Part shown: positions 11,893 through 21,316 of the stretch, piece after piece | How the letters are laid out: the number at the start of each line of letters is the position of its first letter | Numbering within the stretch: the stretch's first letter is position 1 | Assembly: GCA_025529335.1 (NCBI GenBank) | Contig: JAMYHX010000154.1 | Location: 18,993 to 82,992, forward strand | Origin: Rhizopus sp. PT2906 | Taxonomy: Eukaryota; Mucoromycota; Mucoromycetes; Mucorales; Rhizopodaceae | DNA length: 64,000 bases | Reading direction: 5' to 3' | Notes under the pieces: generated by a model | Databases searched by the model: none | Seen by the model: the letters and a program-made list of their open reading frames with translations, nothing else | What the model was told of the DNA's origin: nothing | Program-made: the position numbers and the translations under genes

Positions 11893-12210
11893 TTAATTAG
11901 GTCTATCACAAGTCATGCTATAACATCCTGCATCATGTCGTAAGCCACTTTCAGGGCAGAAACATAGGTAACATTTGTATTGGAAAGTTGTGTATGGCTT
12001 ACACTGGATATCACTCTTTTCTTTTTCAAATAAGCAAAGCATATTACTACAATCAGCGTTTTCTTTTCGACCATCTTTTGTGCATGTGCATGTATTACAA
12101 GCGTCTTTTGCCTTGAATGTATCGCCCGGTTTACATGTCTCTGAAGAAGGAGCAGCAGAAACAATATAGAGTAGAGAAGCCACAGTGAATAATAGAGAGA
12201 GAAGCTTCAT
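11893..12210 (-). CDS. Small secreted protein with two pacifastin-like domains
   Basis: An intronless frame of 105 residues with a clear signal peptide (MKLLSLLFTVASLLYIVSAA). The mature part has two six-cysteine units of pacifastin type: C-x10-CNTCTC-x3-G-x6-C-x3-C and C-x9-CYLCFC-x3-G-x5-GC-x3-C. Pacifastin domains are known mainly as serine protease inhibitors of arthropods, with members in fungi and oomycetes. The reactive-site residues cannot be assigned safely, so inhibition is inferred. A TATA-like TATATA lies about 55 bases upstream (around 12262 on the + strand). It is convergent with COQ4. Confidence 0.8.
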   Translation of the reverse strand: MKLLSLLFTVASLLYIVSAAPSSETCKPGDTFKAKDACNTCTCTKDGRKENADCSNMLCLFEKEKSDIQCKPYTTFQYKCYLCFCPESGLRHDAGCYSMTCDRPN

Positions 12211-13715
12211 AATGATGAAAGAAATTGAAGAGAAAAAAAGAAGTAATTTAAGCCCTGTTTATATAGTCAAAAAAAAACTGATGTAGTCGAAATAACAATG
12301 CTTTATTTTTTCCGCCTTTTATTGATTACATAAAATAATACGTAATATGAAGCATATGGCTAAACCTGTTTAATTTGCCACAGTTTATGTTACTCATTCA
12401 ATGTAGTCAATGTACGTCATTGATCTGACCAAAATAGAAATTATAAAATAACTTTTGTTGGAACATACGATGAACACCAGACAGTGCATTGTTTCACTTT
12501 GGAAGAAGCCACGGTTTAATAACTAAAGGTAAAAGAATCTCGGCTTAAGAGAGAAAGAGTTTGATAACCTTCTTTCTTTTGTTTTACTTTCAAACATATA
12601 ATAGCGTATTCATTTGGCTTTAATCCAAGATATTTATTGTCCTGTCGCCTTTACTAACTATTAGGAAGGAGTCTTATCTTAAAAATACCAGGTTACAATT
12701 TGTTCCTTGGACAGAAGCAAAAAAGAGAGAGAGAAAATAGGTACCATGCAGTGATCAGTCTATTATATAATTGTATTTGTAACTTGGAAGCAAAGTAAAG
12801 TAAAGAAAAAAAAAACAAATTGAAGAGACGTCAAATATATCCCACAAAAAGAATCAACCCTAGTTTATAAGAGAGCAACTCATCAGGATTACACGCTTCT
12901 TTTTTCTCCAAATAACAATGTTATGTTAATCAAGACGGGATATTAAGAGTTTCCTCTCTTTGAAAAAGAGCCTTCTCCTTTAACTGGTGTGTCCCTTCTA
13001 ATTTAGCAGACAGTATTGACGGATTACCCGGAAAAGGTTCCGAGAAATATCTTGTTCCTTTTGCCGGGTGTTTCCGTGTCCTTTAATATCCTTGTTCATA
13101 TGAAAATGATTAACCTCTTTAGAATGCACGGCCCTTGTTAGTTACATATTTTATACTCATATCTTATGCTTCTTTCTGATACACATCTTCCCTTTTTTTT
13201 TTGTATATTCAAAAAGGAGGGGGTACTTTCCCCAGACTTGAAAACAATTTCATTGGATGATATTTAACATTTTGTGTGGAGTATGAATTATAGAATGATC
13301 ATGTAAATAAACTTGAGACAACAATGGTTTGATTTTAATATCGTTATTTACCCTCTGTGTCTACTTATTCCTTTTCTTCAAAAAAATGGCCTCATGTGTA
13401 AGAAGTGTGGACGTATCATGGGAAAATAAAGAGTGTTCTAAAAAAAAAAAAGTCAAGAGAATGAATCGAGGATTTAAAAAAGACGTTATGCTTGACTTTT
13501 GTTTTTGAAGAAGCTAAAGATGGCTATCAAAGGGCCATTTATGAAGCATAGTTTATTCTTTGAGTGAAATGCAGTTAATTTGTAAGCTGCATAAATCCAA
13601 AAAGGATGTTTCTCTGAGTTCCGAAATTAACCAATACAAGCAAATCAGCTCACTCTTTCTCTCGCAAATATATAAAACTACTATTTACTTTTCCCTTTCT
13701 TTCTTTATTTACAAC
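12211..13715. other. Long intergenic region with one hairpin
   Basis: About 1.5 kb without a supported gene, between the divergent pacifastin-like and ATPase-inhibitor genes. It contains poly-A runs and an inverted repeat at 13026-13069. Sequence just before 13716 is pyrimidine-rich, as is usual ahead of fungal start codons. Confidence 0.4.
13026..13069. repeat. Imperfect inverted repeat (hairpin)
   Basis: The left arm ACCCGGAAAAGG pairs with the right arm CCTTTTGCCGGGT, with one unpaired base and a loop of about 19 bases. It is not next to a gene end, so it is not an obvious terminator. Confidence 0.55.
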
Positions 13716-14036
13716 ATGCTTTCAAGATCAATCCAACGCTCTTCTCGACTTCCCATCCTTCGTCTCACTAGACGATTTACTACATATCACACAGGTAGTG
13801 AAGGTGCAACTGCAAGTACTGGTGCTTTTGGTGAAAAGGAAAAGGCTGTTGAAAATCAATGGGCCCGTGCACACGTAGGTGTAACTTTTTATTGATAAGA
13901 ATATTTACAAACTGTAAACCAGGATGCTGAAAAAATCAAGCTATTGCGTAAAGCATTAGAGAAACAAGAACAGGAAACAGCTGCACTCAAGGATAACCTC
14001 AATGAACTGGAGAAAAAGCACAAGATTAACAAATAA
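13716..14036 (+). CDS. INH1: Mitochondrial F1F0-ATPase inhibitor (IF1)
   Basis: Two exons (13716-13874, 13923-14036) give 90 residues. The N-terminus is an arginine- and serine-rich presequence (MLSRSIQRSSRLPILRLTRR). The inhibitory helix follows (GAFGEKEKAVENQWAR), then a long C-terminal coiled coil (LRKALEKQEQETAAL ... ELEKKH). IF1 blocks ATP hydrolysis by the F1 sector when the matrix becomes acidic. Length and layout match fungal Inh1/Stf1. The intron is 48 bases with GTAGGT...CCAG. Confidence 0.9.
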
Positions 14037-14163
14037 TCTAGCTTTTATCTATTTTGCATAATTTTTTTTTATTATTTCTCGTTTTCATTTGTTAAATAAA
14101 TCAATATCAATCATAGCCACGCCTTTATTGCCTTCTCTGTCACTTTATTAATACAAGACTGGT

Positions 14164-14430
14164 TTAGGATATCATAGATATATGTCTTGAGATGTCTTCA
14201 CATCTTCTTTGAACATCCTTAAGGATCTCATTATCCTTGTCATCTGAGATAAAAATGGCTGACAAAGCCTTTGATACTAAAATGATCAACACATTCCACT
14301 CTATAAAAATAACAATCGACGCTTTTCTGCCATATCATAGTTGATGACAATAGTCACTTGCTCAATATCAAAACCTTTGGCCAAAAGCATCAGTAGTTAC
14401 CACGATACGCTTTTCAAATTCCCTCATACG
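14164..14430 (-). pseudogene. Relic of a Sub2/UAP56-type DEAD-box helicase
   Basis: On the minus strand successive frames match the C-terminal helicase domain of Sub2/UAP56. They are REFEKRIVVTTDAFG (motif IV-V region), then, after a frame change, GFDIEQVTIVINYDMAE (motif V), a corrupted HRxGRxGRFG region (RVECVDHFSIKG), and SAIFISDDKDNEILKDVQRR ending at a stop. The order is correct, but frames shift and motif VI is destroyed, so this is not functional. No introns are visible. It sits between the IF1 gene and the 3' end of the fluoride exporter. Confidence 0.7.
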
Positions 14431-14498
14431 GGACTACCTTCTATAGGGTATAGGTTATAGATCCAATAAGACAGGGAGCATAGAAATGGCTTTTATTG

Positions 14499-14666
14499 TT
14501 ACGACACGCAAATGGCTGATGGATGCACACCCTGAGTCCAGATGTAGGAACCCAGAATGACAAACATAAAGCATTGCCCAACAACAACAGAGGATACACC
14601 ATAGATGTAACTGTTTACCAAAGGTAATGCGTTTAATTCAACCTATATAATTCAGGTAAATTTCTC

Positions 14667-14699
<33 letters not shown>

Positions 14700-15599
14700 A
14701 GCTAAACTTTGGGATTACCATAAATGTTGAAATAGTTGTCAAACATCCACAAAACCCATCTGCGAGTGCCTGTAGGACATAACATTTAGTTGGAGTCATG
14801 ATGATTGCACCCGACTGGAGAAGAGACAGGACTGCTAATATGATTGTGCCTAATATGTTGGCAGTAAATGTGCCCACTAAAAAGAGCGAATACAAAGATG
14901 AATTGTAAAATGATAGCACCCATCTTAGAAGTGCACCGGCAGGAGCAAACACGCAGGCCAGTGCGAGTTCTTTTTGGCTCTTTCCAAAGATTGCAGCAAA
15001 AATTACACCAATCCAACAGAGAATACCAAAGGATATCACCAAATAATCTCTCATTGACAGATATTTTGATGTAAAGCCTTGAGGAGCAACTTTTACTTCT
15101 GATATATCTGTTCTCTTATACATCCTTCCTATGTGCTGACCGAATACTAGAGCTTGTTGGGACATGGCAAGTGTCACTAGGAACACAGATATTGCTGCCA
15201 GCACATTTTTCCCTCGGGTATGTGGGTTTGCATTGTAATTGGCAAACTCTTTAAAGATTCCTAATTGCCAAGAGGAGAACGTTGTGATAGATCCACAAAG
15301 GCCAGATGATAAGCCACCGTGAAGAGGATAATACCTTTTGATGTCAAATCTAATGTTTCTTGTCTATACTTTTATATTTACCATTGAAATAGTAAAGTCT
15401 TGTTTGCCATAACAACTCCCATAATAAAGCATCCAATCCACTGTGCATAAACAAGACTGAAAACAGGTGCTCCAGAATAAGTCTCTAAACGACTAAGCGC
15501 AATTCTTATGAGAACACCGACGATCGAGAAAGGTATAATAGTTGCTGCAATGACAAACTTATTCTCATTCACCACCAAGACTTTCTCCTCATTTGCCAT
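14499..15599 (-). CDS. FEX1: Fluoride exporter FEX (double CrcB domain)
   Basis: Three exons (15382-15599, 14719-15334, 14499-14642) give 325 residues. Two CrcB-like halves are visible, each with the conserved Gly/Thr/Ser track: GGLSSGLCGSITTFSSW in the first, and LADGFCGCLTTISTFM in the second, with the remaining membrane helices around them. Eukaryotic FEX proteins are plasma-membrane fluoride channels that fuse two CrcB domains and protect against environmental fluoride. The last exon (NSYIYGVSSVVVGQ) is separated by an intron with a (TA)n run. The conserved Asn of the first half may lie in FANYNAN or the SIVGVLIRIAL helix and was not assigned. It is divergent from the GNAT gene. Confidence 0.9.
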
Positions 15600-15892
15600 T
15601 GCAAGACAGAAAGAAAAAGGCTCAAAAATTTCCCTCTGACTTTAAAAGTGCTTATGAGATAGAAAAGTCATTGTCAGTTCTTTCGATATGAAAAAGGGGA
15701 ATAAGAATGGGTATCTTTTTTTTTGAACTAAAGACAAGATGATTCCTTCTTTTCTTTACTTTTTCTTTCTTCTTGTTTACTAAAAAGACATTACAAACAA
15801 GGTTACCTGAACTTGGACTGTGATACGATTTACTGGGCTTCAATTGATTTAAAAGTTTTGCCCTTTCTTTTTTCATTTTATATATTCTTTCA

Positions 15893-16545
15893 ATGAACAA
15901 AACTTTAGAATTGTATAATATCAGAGAAGCTACTGAAGCAGATTTACCCCAAATATGCGAGATATTCAATGAACGTATCTCCAATTCCACTTGTATATTT
16001 GTATACAATACAGTTTCATTAGAAAATAGACTTGCTTGGTTTAATGACCTTAAATCAAAGGGTTATCCTATCATTGTTGCTGCAGAGAAAGAATCAGACA
16101 AGGCTGTTGCTTATGCTTGTTTTGGATCATTTAGACCACACCCTGCATACGTATTGTAAATATAAACAGCATATAAATGTACACTGTCTCATCTATATAT
16201 TTTATTGATAGATCTACTGAAATTTCCTTGTACATTCATCAACAGCATCAACGAAAAGGTCTCGGCGGTCTCATGCTCAAGGAAATGCTACGAATTGCTA
16301 AAGATATGCAGTTTCATAGCATCATTGCAAGTATCACAGCTGACAATGAAGGCTCGATTGTGCTGTTTTCCAAGTTTGGATTTCGCCATTGTGGAGTTAC
16401 ACATCAAGTGGGGTATAAATTTGGCAAGTTTTTAGATGTTGTGTTTATGGAATACTTGACAGATGCGCCAATCATTTCACAAGAGATTCCATCCTTTAAG
16501 GCATTCCCATGGGGTGCCTATACTTTTAATGAAAGCTTATTCTAA
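15893..16545 (+). CDS. GNAT-family N-acetyltransferase (phosphinothricin acetyltransferase-like)
   Basis: Two exons (15893-16155, 16212-16545) give 198 residues. It starts IREATEADLPQICEIFNER, the usual beginning of the PAT/YncA branch. The acetyl-CoA binding motif A is HQQHQRKGLGGLMLKEML, followed by SIIASITADNEGSIVLFSKFGF and HCGVTHQVGYKFGKFLDVVF. These are diagnostic for L-amino-acid or phosphinothricin-type acetyltransferases. The natural substrate is probably a small amine or an amino-acid analogue such as methionine sulfoximine; that is inference. The exon junction uses GTAAAT; the nearer GTATTG would break the frame. Confidence 0.85.
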
Positions 16546-16801
16546 ATAAAGGCTTTAATCATTCATAGATAGGTAAGCAGTATCATCTACGACAATATAA
16601 TATTTAGTCATAAAGAATGGGTTGCTGCTTTGCTAAGAAATAGCAACTTCTTCTTCAGCGTTCGACCGTGCGCTCTAGAATGTGTATCTTTCTTAAGCTT
16701 CTGCGCACAAGATTGTTCAAGGTCAGAAATATTGAGTGTTTGCAAAGGGGTAACAAAGGGCAATACATGTATATTCTTTAGAGTGAGTATCAGAGAAAGT
16801 A

Positions 16802-16946
16802 TTATTGAGCTGTTGCTTCTAAGCAACACAATGTTACAGAGTACGCTTTTACTGCTTCATGTAACTGTTCCTGAGAGTTGCACAAAGCTGAATAAAAAAA
16901 GCCATGATAAGCATATTTCTACCATACATTCTCTCTCCAGAGTCAT
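16802..16946 (-). CDS. Possible tiny two-exon coding unit
   Basis: An ATG at 16946 can be spliced (GAAT|GTATGG ... TATTCAG|CT) to a frame that reads CNSQEQLHEAVKAYSV, then TLCCLEATAQ, and stops. The product would be 34 residues. The amphipathic helix looks protein-like, but the size is small and no family is recognised. A further coding-looking stretch (LNISDLEQSCAQKLKKD) lies downstream at 16608-16740 on the same strand and might belong to the same locus. Confidence 0.25.
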
Positions 16947-17001
16947 TCTAAAGGCAAAAGCATGTAATAGCTTCTGAAAAATAAGGGTAGATATGTCTTT
17001 A

Positions 17002-17924
17002 TTACTGTATTTGGCATACATTAGACATTGATGACCATGCGTCTTTGATACTCTCTGCAATAAAATTAGACTTTTGTTCTTCACTCGGGATACTCATGAT
17101 TTGTTTGAACCAGTTACAAGTGAATCGTTTACCGTTATTTCTTGCTTCACACATTCCCACAGCATAATAAAGCTCGCGAATATGTCTTTGAGTGTAGCTG
17201 CTATTACGCACATTCTGCGTTGATGTGAACACGACTGAAGGTTCAAAGCTTTTTGAAAGCTTATAAATCCTTCTGATCTCTGCTACAAACCCATCTATAA
17301 CTTATATTAGAGAAACTCATCTATGCATAGACACAACTCACCATCACTTGCAGTAACAGCATCCATATTATCTTCCAAGTCATCACGAAATTCTTCATCA
17401 ACATGCGTAAATACAATGATAACAAAGTTCCAAAAGTCCTTTCCAAGCAGTTGATGGAATAAAACAAGCATGTTTTGAGTATATGCGTCTAATCTAACTC
17501 CAAAGGAATTAATATCGAATCACCAAATAGCTTCTTTTTCTTTAACCTTATATCATTGATGTTGAATACCAAAAAGAATGCACTTACGCCATATTGAAGT
17601 GATTTGAAATATTTAATCATTTCTTGTATGCTTTGGCGGTCGTGAACGCTAGAGTCTATGAGTCCAGGAGTATCAATCAAGTGACAATATTGTAAAGAAG
17701 GGGCAAACTTCCATTCTTTTGTGATCCCGTTAACGTGTTGGGTAGTCAGCTACAAGTAGGGATAAGCTTATTTGTATCGTTTTTATTTTATTACTTACTT
17801 CTACACCATTTCCAGTTTCAAATGTATATTCACCAGTAATTGCGTTTAATAAGCTTGACTTTCCAGTTCCAACCGCGCCAAGAGCTGAGACAACGAAGGT
17901 ATTCTTTTCTTCTCCTGATATCAT
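17002..17924 (-). CDS. AIG1/GIMAP-type GTPase
   Basis: Four exons (17799-17924, 17547-17749, 17342-17493, 17002-17294) give 257 residues. The G1 P-loop is GAVGTGKSSLLNAITG (residues 16-31), the G3 motif is HLIDTPGLID, and the AIG1-specific FFLVFNIND and IIVFTHVDEEF segments follow. This family of septin-related GTPases occurs in plants, animals and some fungi and is linked to membrane surfaces; its role in fungi is not established. An exact G4 (TKxD) is replaced by THVD, as in many family members. Upstream, a leader at 17925-18011 looks like a 5' exon plus intron (ending TTAACAG), so the true start could be a little different. Confidence 0.8.
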
Positions 17925-18011
17925 AACTGTTAAGAAATAAATAAAAAAAAGAGGGCTTGGGTGAGATCTAACGAGAAAAAGAACCAAGAAAGTGGCTGAC
18001 AGTAGATCCAT

Positions 18012-19250
18012 GATTCTGTGTGGTACAAGAAGCCATTTCCTTACTAATGCAGTAATCGATCAACGCTCATTGAGAGTACGGTCACTCTATTCTCAATTTG
18101 AAAAGAAAAATGCTCAATTATATACCTAGATTTTGTGATGACATGTGACAAGAGTTTGAGTAGTAAAGATTAACAACTTTGATGTTTCCTTTTGTCGTTA
18201 TTTCTTGGAATATTGTGTACCACAAATTGAAAGCTCATTCAGAATTCAAGAAGCCACATCTATCCAAAATGTTTGGACAAGGATGTGTTTACGTCCCCAA
18301 CAGCCTGTAAGCTATTTCTTGGCTCTTTTTAAACAATCATCTGTATTTGCTGAAAATACAGACTATTGTTTTCCGTGTCAGCCTTTACAAAAAAGAAATA
18401 TGGCTGAATTTGAGATTAACATACGGTTTTCTTTAGCTACGTCTCTACTTTAAGAATGATTAATATAAAGAGCCACTTTTACTCAGAACCGACCTTGTTT
18501 ATAAAAATACAATGCGCACCTTAATCTGGATAAAGGGATGACCTATGGATGTGGCGTCAAAAAGTGGACATGGCCAACTATTTTGCTTTAAATCAAGAAA
18601 TAAATCAACTTTTACAGAGCATCGCGTTCCCAACCACTGTGCAAAGTGAAACATAATCTATTCATTTCCCTGAAAAGCGATAAAACGACACGAGGCTTCG
18701 ATCCTGTTCAAGGATGTACTCATCAATACACACAGATAAATTCTTAAAAACACACCCATTCAAGTCTTTGAAAGAAACATAAAATAAGAGGATAAATGGC
18801 ATAAACTCATTGTTCTTCCCTTTTTGAACAATAATAGGATGATCTAATTGTCACACTTTTATTTATGCCTTGTCAATAAGAAATTTCACCGTTACCTTTG
18901 TCACCGTACACAAAAAGTGTCATTAATGCATTCCTAAAATGAAAGTGTTGCACAAGTAAGGCTGACATTGCTATGGTTTCACCTTAAAAGGGGGAGTAAT
19001 CTGTGACGAGATTATATATGTAAAGAAGTAGTGCATAAAGCATGATATTGCTTTTGTTGCTCTCTGACACTTACTTGATTAACTGTGACAACTATTAACC
19101 ATCAGGCACACTCTAATAGAGCAAAAAATATGCCGGGACATAGGCTCTTTCGACTCGAACATCACATCTATGTACGGACTCCTCTTTCTTTTTACAGCAA
19201 AATAGCAGAACTTTTCTTTTCTTTCTCCATACAATTCTTGAAAACAAAAT
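18012..19250. other. Intergenic stretch, probably old mobile-element debris
   Basis: A 249-base frame at 18205-18453 (+) reads VWTRMCLRPQQPVSYFL, then FAENTDYCFPCQPLQKRN, but has no ATG, intron structure or family I can name. The rest is AT-rich with no supported gene. Its position next to Helitron and TnpB-like relics suggests decayed mobile DNA. Confidence 0.3.
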
Positions 19251-19256
19251 TAGAAT

Positions 19257-19257
<1 letters not shown>

Positions 19258-19302
<45 letters not shown>
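19258..19302. repeat. (AAT)n microsatellite
   Basis: A run of about 14 AAT units. It encodes poly-Asn in one frame and lies just upstream of the Helitron relic. Confidence 0.9.
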
Positions 19303-19305
<3 letters not shown>

Positions 19306-19319
19306 TTACTACTCGAATC

Positions 19320-19976
19320 CCAACCAGCTGTTCCATCTGTGGCATGCGTTTGGAAAGCAACTCTGCTTACCGCATCTGCTAGACATGGAGAGAGCGAGTG
19401 GCAGAATCACAACACAGACGTTGTGCCGAAGAGCAATAAGAAGAAGCTAGAGTCGCTACTAGACCGCCAAGAAGGATAGTCGAGTCTGCTGACGCTGAAA
19501 ATAGAGTAAAAGGTAGACCCTGCTGAGCATGTCTCCGCTGCCTACATTTCTCAGTTACACCTTTTATGACCATTAGACCTTGAACGAAGGAAATAAGGAA
19601 TATCAACATTGTTATGATCTGCGCTAAATAGAAGAAAGGCATCTTCATTGAGGAACCTAAGCTGGGAATCATGTTGCGAACAGAGACTAGTCCTGTACAG
19701 CTTTTGCCTGACCTACCTGAGTATTTGAAGGACCTTTTTGTTCGGACGGAAACCCAAGTAAGGCAATTTAGGCACAGCCTTCGTCAGTACAACGTTGCCT
19801 TTGCCTTTATGTCTTTAGGATGCGACATTATCTCAGCTGAGGAGCGTAATGCCAACAGTAATTTTTCTCTGCGAAGGCCATTCGAAAACAAAATACTTAA
19901 GCCAGTTACACTCAAAGCTTATCTGTATCTTCAGAATCTTATATCCCAATGCTTAAAGAAATACTTGAACGACTGA
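19320..19976 (+). pseudogene. Helitron-type element relic (N-terminal part)
   Basis: A Cys-containing segment (CSICGMRLESNSAYR) with an in-frame stop is followed by an arginine-rich region (ESQHRRCAEE, ARVATRPPRRIV). Then comes LPDLPEYLKDLFVRTETQ with RQFRHSLRQYNVAFAFMSLG. The last two segments match the recurrent start of fungal Helitron Rep/helicase polyproteins (LPPL...P..L..L......FR..IR.YN.A.AFTSLG). Stops and frame changes show that it is dead. Frames continuing to about 20240 (VTISPNALSSFTDKP) may belong to the same or an adjoining relic. Confidence 0.6.
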
Positions 19977-20329
19977 TGGTTGAAAACCAAGAATATCAAG
20001 AAACACAACCACAAGATCAGCAAGAAAACCAAGTATATGGCACGACTATATTCTTTTTTCCCTATACCATTGTTGAAATGGCGATTCGTAACCATAAGCC
20101 CAAATGCACTCTCATCCTTTACTGATAAGCCTATGCAAAGCAGCCATGAAGCTAAGCTTATTATGTTCAATACTGTCTCCCCAAGTTTAAAGATAAATAG
20201 GTATTCATTGATGAACTACATGCACATGCATATATCCATGGGTTAATAGTAACTCACAATGAATATAGCTTTGAAGATTTAAGGAATCTAGCAACAAAAA
20301 ACAAGACAGCATTTGCTAAACTTCCATAG

Positions 20330-20475
20330 CACCCCTTGGTGGATGTGGATTGCTTTGGCAACATGACATGATTGCCTGGAAGAACATATTCAAGATCGTC
20401 AATAGCATTCTTTGTGGATGTGATAGACCACATGGATTTCGTCATCGTATCGAAAACACAGTTCTCTTCGTGTAG
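20330..20475 (+). pseudogene. TnpB/Fanzor-like C-terminal relic (copy A)
   Basis: The frame reads GCGLLWQHDMIAWKNIFKIV, then NSILCGCDRPHGFRHR, to a stop. It matches the end of TnpB/Fanzor proteins, where the second zinc-ribbon knuckle (CxxC-G) is followed by W-x-R/H-D-x-N-A-x-x-N-I, the RuvC III aspartate motif. Here the Asn after the aspartate is replaced (DMIAW), and the upstream half is unrecognisable. The DNA closely resembles the copy at 49.1-49.3 kb, including the downstream CGTATCGAA segment. Confidence 0.5.
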
Positions 20476-21316
20476 TTTCGATATTTACTACTAGTAAAAA
20501 CCAATTGTACAGAAATTATGATAACAAATTAGACTGCAGCCATGAACAAGTGATACATTTACACTTATCAGTTAACGTGATACTAATTGAAATTCTCATA
20601 CAAATATCGGACTGTATTTGTCTAATTCAAAAGACACAGGACCTATCTTTAGCTTTAGCTTTTTCTTTTTCTTTTTCACTGCAGGATGGCAATGCCAAGT
20701 TGAGGGGAGGTATGCAGATAGTGTTATTTTAATTCGAATGTCCAACAGTTTCGATCATATTTGATCATCTTAAAATAGATACACAATTCATAGTGATCAC
20801 CTTATCTGCTACAGATGATTTCTATTGTGTCCAGTTCTGAGGTTCAAATTATTACCCCACTACCATGAATATATTCTGCTATGCCGAGGCAGCATCATTT
20901 CATTGCTAGGTCAGGTTGGTAACCACATAAACCCTTGTCCATGGCTAATAATGGTGTGTTTTTCTTTTATTTCTTTTTTTTTTTTTCATGGCTTGGTTTG
21001 TATCCCATATTGTACAAGGAGATGTATCCCTTTTGATTTAATTGACGTAATTCGTTAGTAAAGTAAAACAGGTTGTTCTTTTTTTTTTTTAAGAAAAAGA
21101 CAATAATAGTAATACATATTTTTGCATGAACAATGCATAAAGTTAAGAAGGTAACCGCGTATCGTTCATTAAAAATAACTAAAAAGTTTAAAAAAAAAGA
21201 GCACCTTGAGGTTCACATCTTTTGGTGTAGCGCATCTAAAGTTAATGACGATATTTTAAGCCATTTGAGTCATTCATTCTTTCTTTCATTCTCTTTCTCT
21301 TTCTCTTTTATCTTGT
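20476..21316. other. Intergenic stretch
   Basis: No supported gene. It contains T-rich runs near 20972-20986 and 21079-21090 and a CT-rich stretch (21277-21310) immediately before the PH-domain gene, a common promoter feature in this window. Confidence 0.35.

Noticed and set aside
14671..14710. Continuation of the fluoride exporter frame into repeated Tyr-Ile
   Set aside because: It is translation of an intronic (TA)n run; splicing at ATG|GTAATC gives the proper last membrane helix.
15652..16008. Minus-strand frame between the fluoride exporter and GNAT genes
   Set aside because: It overlaps the GNAT start on the other strand, is rich in Lys/Ser runs and has no family support.
19301..19330. 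Possible tRNA-like TCGAATCCC segment
   Set aside because: No acceptor stem or cloverleaf could be formed around it, and it falls in the Helitron relic.
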